DNA from: Propionibacteriaceae bacterium
Lineage (GTDB): Bacteria; Actinomycetota; Actinomycetes; Propionibacteriales; Propionibacteriaceae
Assembly (NCBI GenBank): GCA_027346035.1
Contig: DAIESZ010000183.1
Span: forward strand, 1-10,815
Length of the DNA: 10,815 nucleotides
Reading direction: 5' to 3'
Position 1 is the stretch's first letter. Each line of letters starts with the position of its first letter. The notes beneath the pieces were generated by a model. That model saw only the letters and a program-made list of their open reading frames with translations. It ran no database searches and was not told the origin of the DNA. The position numbers and the translations under genes were made by a program. This document shows positions 1-6,235 of the stretch, piece after piece.

Positions 1-609
1 GCGGAACGGCGGGTGTCCGAACATCTCGGTGAGTTCGGCCATCACCCGGTCCTGCAGGTCGCGCCAGCGTGCGCTGCGGGCGTCCCACGTGACGGGGAGG
101 GCATTGCTGAGCGGAGAGCCGTTGACCACCAGGCCCTCCTCGACGAGTTCGCGGTCGACCGGCGAGTCCGGGTCGGGTTGCAGGACCTCCGCAAGCTGGT
201 CGGGGGCCAGGAACACCGGGTGCTGGACGCCGAACACGTCGCGCACGGTCGCGACGACGGTCCCGGCGAGGCGGATGCAGTCGTCCTGGATGGTGTCGAT
301 GACGAAGTCCTCTCCGTCCTCGGACCAGCCGAGGTCGTGCAGCGCCTCGACCTGCTCGGCACTGAGCTGGAAGGTGCGCCCCAGCGCGTGGTTGCCACCG
401 GTCATGAGATGCAGCCACAGGTCATCGCCTCGGCGACGGCAGGTGATGTCGATCGAGGGGGCCGGATCGTCGGGGCGCGATTGGGTGCCGAGGTGCAACT
501 GGCCGTCGAGGTCGATGACCGACAGCACCACGGCGAGGCGTCCGGTGAACTGCGCCCAGGCATCCGCCATGGCCCGGTCGAGGTCGAATTCAATCCGCTC
601 GTCCGACAC
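1..609 (-). CDS. TY-Chap domain protein, C-terminus cut by window edge
   Basis: The frame starts at GTG (607-609) and stays open for 203 codons to the left edge, so the C-terminus is missing. Two SD-like stretches precede the start: GGAGG (613-617) and GGAG (619-622). The product starts MSDERIEFDLDRAMADAW. It continues with short beta-rich segments, an LSAEQVEALHDLGW segment at about 83-96, and a helix running into TVRDVFGVQHPVFLAPDQL at about 124-142. That order (LxxxQxxxLxxLGW, then LRxVFGVxHPxFL) is what I know from actinobacterial TY-Chap proteins, the family of predicted peptide-binding chaperones related to YbjN and type III secretion chaperones. No signal peptide or membrane segment is visible, so it is probably cytosolic. 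It lies 133 nt downstream of the DivIVA-like gene on the same strand and could be the tail of that transcript or have its own promoter. The family call rests on remembered sequence pattern. The molecular role is unknown. Confidence 0.72.
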   Translation of the reverse strand, partial: MSDERIEFDLDRAMADAWAQFTGRLAVVLSVIDLDGQLHLGTQSRPDDPAPSIDITCRRRGDDLWLHLMTGGNHALGRTFQLSAEQVEALHDLGWSEDGEDFVIDTIQDDCIRLAGTVVATVRDVFGVQHPVFLAPDQLAEVLQPDPDSPVDRELVEEGLVVNGSPLSNALPVTWDARSARWRDLQDRVMAELTEMFGHPPFR

Positions 610-672
610 GTTCCTCCGCTCCTGCGCCGTGGCTGCCCGTCGTTCCGGCGACCGTTCGGTGCCGGTGCAGCC

Positions 673-678
673 AACCTA
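673..678 (-). promoter_or_regulatory. Weak -10-like element (TAGGTT) before the TY-Chap gene
   Basis: On the minus strand the 133-nt gap between the DivIVA-like stop and the TY-Chap GTG contains CTAGGTTG, with TAGGTT at 678-673. It fits the actinobacterial -10 pattern TAnnnT. The same 8-mer occurs just upstream of the sulP start (5105-5098). No convincing -35 is seen, and a start site near 666 would leave a leader of about 57 nt. No terminator-like hairpin was found in this gap, so read-through from the upstream genes is equally possible. Confidence 0.2.
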
Positions 679-742
679 GCCGACGCTGCTCAGCAGACCT
701 GGCAGGGACGGCAACCTCGCTCACGACTCCGCCCGGGTCGGG

Positions 743-1786
743 TCACGCGTCAGTGGGCTCCCCGGTGGCGGACGCCACGTCGCCACCGGCCTCAGCGGGT
801 GCCGCCTCCTCGGCAGCCTCCCCCGCCTCCCCGACCTCGGCCGGTGCCTCGGGTTCGGCGAAGGGGTCGGCAACCTGACCGGCGCCCAGCGTCGCGAGCA
901 TCTGACGCACGTTGTGCAGCTGGGCCGTGATGGCGTCCCGGCGCGCGGTGGCGGCGCTGAGCTCGCGCTGCGACTCCCGGCGCACGCGCTCCGCGTTGCC
1001 CCTGGCCTGCTCGACCAGCGCCGAGGCCTCGTCGCGGGCCGATCGCAGCAGCGACTCGGCCTGATCCCGTGACTCCTGGCGCAGGCGGTCGGCCTCCGCC
1101 TCGAATGCGGCCAGGCGCTCCTCGGCCCGCGCGAGCACCTGCTCGTTGGCCTGCATCTGCGCGGCGAAGTCGGCGGCCGCCTTGTCCCGCCGGTCGGCCA
1201 GGGTCTTCTCGAAGTCCGCCGCCGCGGCGGCCGCCCTGGCCCGTTGGTGCTCGTAGACCGCCTCGGCCTCCTCGCGGCGGGCGGTGGCCTCCCGATCTGC
1301 CTGGTCGAGGATCTCGTCCGCCTGGCGCCTGGCTCCCTCGACGAGCGCGGTCGCGTCCGCCTGGGCCTTCGACGTCAGATCGGCCGCCTGCCGATGCGCC
1401 CCGTCCGTGTGCCGGCCGGCGGCGTCGCGGGACTCCGTGAGCACCGTGTCCGCCTCGGCGCGCGCCCGGTCCCGCATCTCCTCAGCCTCCTGCTGCGCCA
1501 GGGTGAGCATGGACCCGATCCGCTCGCCGAGCTCGGCGAACGATGGCGGCGGCGTGTGCTTGCGCTCGTCCTCCAGTTCCCGCACCCGGGCCTGATACGA
1601 GGCGACCCGTCCGGTGAGATCGTCGAGCGTCGCCTGCAGCTTGGTGGCCTGGACGCTGCGCTCGGCGGACTCGGCCCGTGCGGCGTCCAAGGCTCGCCGC
1701 AGGTCGGCAACGGCTCGGTCGACCTGGGATGTGTCGTAGCCGCGCATCACGGTGCGGAAGCCGGCGGACTGGGTGGTGTCACTCAT
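743..1786 (-). CDS. DivIVA-domain coiled-coil protein
   Basis: 347 aa. Residues 10-34 (FRTVMRGYDTSQVDRAVADL and following) match the N-terminal membrane-curvature/dimer segment of DivIVA-family proteins (FxxVxRGYDxxQVD). A second DivIVA-like stretch, about 83-113, reads FAELGERIGSMLTLAQQEAE. Residues about 97-280 are an Ala/Glu/Arg-rich coiled coil broken by regular EA..A repeats. A RRDAITAQL motif at 282-290 is shared with the C-terminus of the gene just upstream. The tail, 308-347, is acidic and Ala/Pro/Glu-rich, probably disordered. The ATG overlaps the upstream stop in ATGA (1783-1786), and an AGGA SD lies at 1793-1796, so translation is likely coupled. In Actinomycetota such proteins act as cytoskeletal scaffolds for polar growth or division (DivIVA/Wag31, Scy, FilP). 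That role is inferred from family, and this is not the canonical divIVA, which normally sits by ftsZ/sepF. Confidence 0.8.
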   Translation of the reverse strand: MSDTTQSAGFRTVMRGYDTSQVDRAVADLRRALDAARAESAERSVQATKLQATLDDLTGRVASYQARVRELEDERKHTPPPSFAELGERIGSMLTLAQQEAEEMRDRARAEADTVLTESRDAAGRHTDGAHRQAADLTSKAQADATALVEGARRQADEILDQADREATARREEAEAVYEHQRARAAAAAADFEKTLADRRDKAAADFAAQMQANEQVLARAEERLAAFEAEADRLRQESRDQAESLLRSARDEASALVEQARGNAERVRRESQRELSAATARRDAITAQLHNVRQMLATLGAGQVADPFAEPEAPAEVGEAGEAAEEAAPAEAGGDVASATGEPTDA

Positions 1787-3324
1787 GCTGGATCCTGTTC
1801 TTCAAGCTGGGGGGTCGCCCCGGACCCGCCGGTCGGTCCGGCGTCGAGGGCGACTCCGGTGGCGGGGTCGGATGCTGATGGAACGTCGGGCTGTTCGGGG
1901 ACGGCCAGCGCCTCGATGACGCCGGAGAGGTGACCGAGCTGGCGGGTGATGTCGTCACGGCGACGGGCAAGAACGGCCACCTCGCCGCGCGCCCGCTCGA
2001 GCAACTCCCGGGCCTCGGCGCGCACGGCGTCGGCGTCGGCCCGGGCAGCCGTCAACAGCGCGACCGCTTCCTCTCGCGCCGCCCGGTTGTGCTCGAACGC
2101 CTCCCGCTGCAACGTCTCGAGTTCGGAGGCTGTGCGCTCGCGGACGAGGCGCGCCCCGGACTCTGCCTCGGCCAGGCGTCGCTCCGCCCGTACCCGCTGG
2201 GCCTCGGCCTCGGACGCCGCCTGCGCCAGCGTGCGTTCGGCCTCGGCCCGGGCCTCGGCGCCGGTGCGGTCGGCGTCCTGCCGAGCGGCCAGCAGCAATG
2301 CCCGGGCACGTTCGGTGAGGTCGCCCGACACGGTGCGGGCCTCAGCGAGCTCGGCCCCGGCCCTGGCCCGCACCGAGGCCACCAGTCCGCCCAGTTGCGA
2401 GCGGACCGCCCGGGTGTGCATCGCGAGGTCGCGATGGGTCCGTCGGCGTAGCTCCTCGGCGTCGGCGCGCACCTGGGCCTGCAGCCCGGCGATCGTGCGG
2501 TGAGTCCAGTCGAGATGATCCGCCGCGTCGGCCAACTGCGCATGCACGTCGGCATTGGTCTGGTCGAGCAGTAGCTGGCGCTCCGCCGCGGCGGTGGCGC
2601 TCAGCCGGGCGACCTCCGCCTCAGCCTGGGTGCGTTCGGCGGCGAGTTCCGCGCGTGTCCGCTCCGCCTCGGCCAGGGACTCGTGCGCGATCTGTTCGGC
2701 GCGACGCTTCGTCTGGGTGAGCAGGGCGAGCACCTCTGCGTCGAGGCGCTGGCGCCGGCCGCGTTCCTCCTCGTCGAGCGCTTGGCGCCGGGCGGCGATC
2801 TCGCGTTCCACCCGAGCGGTGAGTTCGTCGATCTGCCGGCCCGCCTCAGCGGCCGCCTGATGGGCCCGCACCCTGAGCTCTCCGGCCTCGGCGTCGGCGG
2901 CCATCACGATTTCGGCAGCGTGAGCGCGGGCCGCCGTCACCACCTCATCGGCGGTGCGCTGAGCGGCCCGCGTGATCATGGCGGCCTGTTCGCTCGCGTC
3001 GTCGAGCAGGCTGACCGCGTCGCGGTGGGATTCCTCGAGCCGGGTGCTGGCCGCGGCCAGCGCCGCCTCGATCTCGGCCCGCTTCCGATTCGCCTCAGCG
3101 GCCGCCTCCTCGGCGTCGGCGCGCAGCCGGGACGCATCCCGCCTCGCCAGCTCGGCTTCCTGCTGGGCCTCCTCCCGGAGCCGATCCGCCAGCGTCTGGG
3201 CCCGCTGCAGGATCATCACGGCACGTCGGCCGGTTTCATCGCCCGCGACCACGGACGGGGCGTGCCCGACGGCGTCGGAACGGTGCTCGACCACGGGCAA
3301 ATCATCGCGCTCAGCCGGACCCAT
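1783..3324 (-). CDS. Long Ala/Glu/Arg-rich coiled-coil protein (Scy/FilP-like)
   Basis: 513 aa with the ATG at 3322-3324. The frame is open further upstream to 3480, but that extension lies inside the sulP C-terminus and is Pro/Arg/Ser-rich shadow sequence. The chosen start is 7 nt after the sulP stop and has no strong SD, which suggests coupling to sulP translation. After about 34 probably disordered residues, positions about 35-475 are almost uninterrupted coiled coil rich in A, E and R, with a few breaks such as the Trp-containing HLDWTHRTI at 270-278. RRDDITRQL at 455-463 followed by GHLSGVIEALAVP closes the coil, and a Pro/Gly/Ser tail of about 40 residues follows. It lacks the N-terminal FxxVxRGYD DivIVA segment that the next gene has. 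Actinobacterial relatives are often labelled cellulose-binding protein or DivIVA-like; Scy and FilP are the characterised members. I infer an intracellular filament or scaffold role. The partner is most likely the neighbouring 347-aa protein. Confidence 0.75.
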   Translation of the reverse strand: MGPAERDDLPVVEHRSDAVGHAPSVVAGDETGRRAVMILQRAQTLADRLREEAQQEAELARRDASRLRADAEEAAAEANRKRAEIEAALAAASTRLEESHRDAVSLLDDASEQAAMITRAAQRTADEVVTAARAHAAEIVMAADAEAGELRVRAHQAAAEAGRQIDELTARVEREIAARRQALDEEERGRRQRLDAEVLALLTQTKRRAEQIAHESLAEAERTRAELAAERTQAEAEVARLSATAAAERQLLLDQTNADVHAQLADAADHLDWTHRTIAGLQAQVRADAEELRRRTHRDLAMHTRAVRSQLGGLVASVRARAGAELAEARTVSGDLTERARALLLAARQDADRTGAEARAEAERTLAQAASEAEAQRVRAERRLAEAESGARLVRERTASELETLQREAFEHNRAAREEAVALLTAARADADAVRAEARELLERARGEVAVLARRRDDITRQLGHLSGVIEALAVPEQPDVPSASDPATGVALDAGPTGGSGATPQLEEQDPA

Positions 3325-3331
3325 GGCAAAG

Positions 3332-5092
3332 TCAGCCGTCCACGGCTTCGGAATCGGCGCCGGACACCGGCGGAGGCTCCGGGAGGCCCGCATCCCGGGC
3401 CGCCTGGAACGCGGCGACCGCGGTGGGCAGAGTGGCGAAGATCCGCTCGCGACCCACGAGTTCGACGAATCCGGCCGCATCCAGTTGCCTGTACAGGTCG
3501 TGCTTCACCCGGGCCAGGGCGAGCACGATCCCCCGGGCAGCCACTCGTTGACGCAGCTGGTCGAGGACGTCGACAGCGGTGAGATCGACCTCGACGTTGG
3601 CCTCCATGTTGAGCAGCAGCCACCGGGGGGGTGTGGGCGCGTCCTCGACCGACTCGACGGCGCGGCACAGGAAGTTCTCGGCGTTACCGAAGAACAGGGG
3701 CGCGTCGTAGCGGTAGACGACCAGGCCGGGCACCTGGTCGGCGTCGTCGTAGTCGTCGATGTCGTGCATGCCCGCGACTCCGGGGACGATACCGAGGATG
3801 CCGTCGTGCGGGGTGGCCAGGCGCCGCAGCAGTTCGAGGATGCTGAGCACGACCGCCACGCCGATGCCCGTGAGCACCCCGAACCAGAGCACGGCGATGG
3901 TCGTGGCCAGGGCGAGCACCAACTCGCTGCGCCGGAAGCGGGCGATGCGTCGCCACTCCGAGGGGTTGATGAGCCCAACTGCCGCGTAGATGACCACCGT
4001 GCCGAGGGCGGCACGGGGGAACGTCGACAGCAGCGGCGCGGCGATCAGCAGCACCGCGATCACACCGGCGGCCGACACCAGTGAGGAGAGTTGGCTGCGA
4101 GATCCCATCGCGTCTCCGAGCACCGTGCGACTGCCCGAGCTCGACACCGGGAAGCCCTGCGACAATCCTGCGGCCAGGTTGATCCCCGCCAGGGCGAGCA
4201 GTTCCTGGTTGGCGTCGATGGGTTCCCGGCGCTTCGCGGCGAACGCCCGGCCGGTCAGCACGTTGTCGGAGAAGCCCACCAGCACGATGCCGACCGCGGC
4301 AGTGAGAACCTCCGCCCACGACAACCCTCCGGGGTCTGGAAACCTCGGCCGCGGGAGGCCCGTCGGTACCCGTTCGACGGTGAGCACCCCGTAACGTCCC
4401 AGTCCGAACACCGCGACGACCACGGCGGCGACGACCATCATGATCAGTGGCCCTGGCAGGCGCGGGAGCCACCGCTTGGCCGCGAACAGGCCGACGAGCA
4501 CGGCCGCGGACAGTGCGAGGGTCGCGGCATGGGCCGTGCCGAGGTGGCCGAGCCAGTAACCCACCTCCTGGTCGGGGCGGCCCGGGGGGACGTCGAGCCG
4601 GCTGGCCCGGCCCAACTGGGAGGTGATCATGAGGACGGCGATGCCGGCCATGTATCCCTCGAGAACGGGGTGGCTCAGCATGGCGGCGAGGAAGCCGAGC
4701 CGCACGACCCAGGCCACCAGGGCGACGCCCGAGACAGCGATGGCGAGGGACGCGGCGATCACGGCGGGCGACACCCCGGGGCTGCGCGAACTCACCGCCG
4801 CGACGCCGGCCGCCGTCATCAACGCGGTCGTCGACTCGGGGCCGACCGAGAGCTGCCGCGAACTTCCCAGCACCGCGTAGACGACCAGCGGCCCGATCGC
4901 CGCCCACAACCCGACGACCGCGGGGAGCCCGGCGACCGCCGAGTAGGCCATCACCTGCGGGACCAGGTAGGCGAGCACGGTGAGGCCCGCAAGGAGATCG
5001 CCGCGGAGCCACTCGCGCCGGTAGTGACGCAGCACCTCGACACCTGGCAACAGCCCCAGGATCGGCGGTGTCCGGGCCGCGGCGACGTCCAT
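3332..5092 (-). CDS. SulP/SLC26 family anion transporter with C-terminal STAS domain
   Basis: 586 aa, a normal length for bacterial SulP. About 10-14 hydrophobic segments span roughly residues 30-425. The SulP signature region is at 52-92, including GLPAVVGLWAAIGPLVVY (55-72) and SVGPESTTALM (82-92). The second conserved block, GFPVSSSGSRTVLGDAMGSR, is at 313-332. A cytoplasmic STAS domain covers about 452-565, introduced by PGLVVYRYDAPLFFGNAENF (455-474) and containing NMEANVEVDLTAVDVLDQL. SulP proteins move sulfate, bicarbonate or other anions across the inner membrane, often with Na+ or H+. The substrate cannot be read from sequence, and no carbonic anhydrase or sulfate-assimilation gene is nearby to hint at one. 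The ATG is at 5090-5092, and a TAnnnT element ends 6 nt before it (possible leaderless start). It stops 7 nt before the coiled-coil gene, so the two are probably co-transcribed. Confidence 0.93.
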   Translation of the reverse strand: MDVAAARTPPILGLLPGVEVLRHYRREWLRGDLLAGLTVLAYLVPQVMAYSAVAGLPAVVGLWAAIGPLVVYAVLGSSRQLSVGPESTTALMTAAGVAAVSSRSPGVSPAVIAASLAIAVSGVALVAWVVRLGFLAAMLSHPVLEGYMAGIAVLMITSQLGRASRLDVPPGRPDQEVGYWLGHLGTAHAATLALSAAVLVGLFAAKRWLPRLPGPLIMMVVAAVVVAVFGLGRYGVLTVERVPTGLPRPRFPDPGGLSWAEVLTAAVGIVLVGFSDNVLTGRAFAAKRREPIDANQELLALAGINLAAGLSQGFPVSSSGSRTVLGDAMGSRSQLSSLVSAAGVIAVLLIAAPLLSTFPRAALGTVVIYAAVGLINPSEWRRIARFRRSELVLALATTIAVLWFGVLTGIGVAVVLSILELLRRLATPHDGILGIVPGVAGMHDIDDYDDADQVPGLVVYRYDAPLFFGNAENFLCRAVESVEDAPTPPRWLLLNMEANVEVDLTAVDVLDQLRQRVAARGIVLALARVKHDLYRQLDAAGFVELVGRERIFATLPTAVAAFQAARDAGLPEPPPVSGADSEAVDG

Positions 5093-5104
5093 GGCGACAA
5101 CCTA
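5093..5104 (-). promoter_or_regulatory. Possible leaderless sulP promoter (-10 TAGGTT)
   Basis: On the minus strand TAGGTT (5104-5099) is followed by six bases, GTCGCC, and then the A of the sulP ATG (5092). A TAnnnT hexamer six to seven bases before the start codon is the usual arrangement of leaderless promoters in Actinomycetota. No good SD is present, which is consistent. No clear -35 was found 16-19 nt upstream, so this is a moderate to weak call. Confidence 0.35.
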
Positions 5105-5152
5105 GACCCGGTCCCGGGCAGCGGAGGTCGTCGCGGCGAGAGGTGCCTGGGC

Positions 5153-6085
5153 TCAGTGCTGAACCAGTGCGGCGATGACCATGATGCTCGGGATCGAGGC
5201 GACCGTGGTGAGGAACACGACGTCACGGGCCAGCACCACCGCCCGCTGGTAACGCACCGCGTTGACGAAGATGTTCTGCGCGGCGGGCAGTCCCGCGACG
5301 ACCACCACCGCGAACTCGGTGGCGGGAGGCAGGCCGAGCGCCCGCCCCACCGCCCAGGCGATCAGCGGCTGGACGACGAGCTTGAGCCCACTGGCGACGA
5401 GCGACGGCGCGAGCCCGGGCCCGCGTCCGGGCAGCGGCCCGCGCCTCAGGCTGATCCCGAACGCGAGCAGCATCGTGGGGACCGCCAGCGCCCCGAGCAG
5501 ACCGACCGGATCGGTGATCAGCCCAGGCACCCTGATCCCCAGCAGGTTCACGAGGAGGCCGAGCAGCGTGCCGATCGTCATCGGGTTGCGGAAGGGCATG
5601 GAGGCGTAGCGGCCCCAGGAGAAGGGCAGGCCGCGGTCCTTCGCGGCGAGGGAGTCGATCAACGCCAGTCCGATCGGCTGGAGCACCGAGACCTGCACGA
5701 GCAGGATCGGGGCCACCCAGCTCGCATCGTGCAGGACGTAGGTGGCGATGGGGATGCCCAGATTCGCGGCGTTGATGTAGCACGACCCGAAGCCGCCGAT
5801 GATCGTGGAGCCGGCGTCCAGGCGCAGCGCGGTGCGGGCCACCAGCAGCCACAGCGCGAGGGAACCGACCACCGCGATGACCGATACCACGAGGTTCTCG
5901 GCGAACAGCCGATGCAGGTCCGTGGTCGACAGCATGCTGAACAGCAGGGCCGGCGAGCCGACGAAGAAGCTGAGCCGGCTCATCGTGATCTGCGCCCGCT
6001 CGTCGAAGACCCGGAAGTGGGCGAGCGTCCAGCCGACGCCGATGACCACCCAGATCGTGACGAAACCGCTGATCACCTCGCCCAC
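5153..6085 (-). CDS. AEC family (auxin efflux carrier type) transporter
   Basis: 310 aa, the usual size for bacterial AEC permeases, which have about ten membrane segments in two inverted halves. Family landmarks are the N-terminal hydrophobic helix IWVVIGVGW (11-19), YINAANLGIPIATYVL at 103-118 (the conserved N-x-G-x-P crossover in the first half), FRNPMTIG (165-172), and GLPAAQNIFVNAVRY at 265-279 (the matching crossover in the second half). Characterised bacterial members carry malonate, malate or other small carboxylates; the name comes from plant PIN proteins and does not imply auxin transport here. Substrate unknown. The GTG start (6083-6085) is supported by GGAGGT at 6096-6091 with 5-nt spacing and by a TAGGCT -10-like hexamer just upstream. 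The gene ends 60 nt before sulP on the same strand. A shared transcript is possible, but sulP may have its own promoter. Confidence 0.88.
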   Translation of the reverse strand: MGEVISGFVTIWVVIGVGWTLAHFRVFDERAQITMSRLSFFVGSPALLFSMLSTTDLHRLFAENLVVSVIAVVGSLALWLLVARTALRLDAGSTIIGGFGSCYINAANLGIPIATYVLHDASWVAPILLVQVSVLQPIGLALIDSLAAKDRGLPFSWGRYASMPFRNPMTIGTLLGLLVNLLGIRVPGLITDPVGLLGALAVPTMLLAFGISLRRGPLPGRGPGLAPSLVASGLKLVVQPLIAWAVGRALGLPPATEFAVVVVAGLPAAQNIFVNAVRYQRAVVLARDVVFLTTVASIPSIMVIAALVQH

Positions 6086-6090
6086 GTGGC

Positions 6091-6110
6091 ACCTCCGACG
6101 GCCGAGCCTA
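6091..6110 (-). promoter_or_regulatory. Candidate promoter -10 and SD for the AEC gene
   Basis: On the minus strand TAGGCT (6110-6105) fits TAnnnT, and GGAGGT (6096-6091) is a strong SD. A start site near 6098 would give a very short leader of about 13 nt that barely contains the SD. The expected -35 region falls within the inverted repeat at 6115-6148, and no good TTGACA match is seen there. Confidence 0.35.
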
Positions 6111-6114
6111 ATGC

Positions 6115-6148
6115 CGCGCGTGGATGGGATCGGTCACATCCACGCGCG
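6115..6148. repeat. Perfect 12-bp inverted repeat upstream of the AEC gene
   Basis: CGCGCGTGGATG (6115-6126) is exactly complementary to CATCCACGCGCG (6137-6148) across a 10-nt spacer. A second, overlapping dyad CGCGTG-GT-CACGCG lies at 6145-6158. The element covers what would be the -35 region of the AEC promoter, so an operator for a dimeric regulator is one reading. The other is a second transcription terminator for nrdJ, since it lies beyond the stronger hairpin at 6182-6224. Neither reading can be settled from sequence. Confidence 0.55.
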
Positions 6149-6181
6149 TGGTCACGCGGTGCCCCGCGATTCCGGCCCGAA

Positions 6182-6224
6182 CGACGCGACGGCCCGCCCC
6201 TGCCTGGGGCGGGCCGTCGCGTCG
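6182..6224 (-). terminator. Perfect 19-bp stem-loop after nrdJ (U-tract-less terminator)
   Basis: Positions 6182-6200 and 6206-6224 are perfect complements with a 5-nt loop (tgcct). The stem is very GC-rich and begins 12 nt beyond the nrdJ stop codon. There is no T-run on either side. That is common for actinobacterial stem-loop terminators, but it means efficiency cannot be judged. Position and strength suggest termination or 3'-end protection of the nrdR-nrdJ transcript. Confidence 0.75.
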
Positions 6225-6235
6225 GGTTCCGGCGA

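Noticed and set aside
13..930. Plus-strand open frame over the left end
   Set aside because: It covers the TY-Chap gene and the end of the DivIVA-like gene in antisense; the composition turns into Pro/Arg-rich runs, and minus-strand codon bias is clearly better.
3325..3480. N-terminal extension of the 513-aa coiled-coil protein to 3480
   Set aside because: The extra 52 residues overlap the sulP STAS C-terminus, are Pro/Arg/Ser-rich and do not continue the coil. The ATG at 3324 gives a neat 7-nt junction.
5113..5151. Terminator between the AEC gene and sulP
   Set aside because: The stem (5113-5120 with 5144-5151) has an A-C mismatch in the minus-strand RNA, a 23-nt loop and no U-tract; too weak to call.
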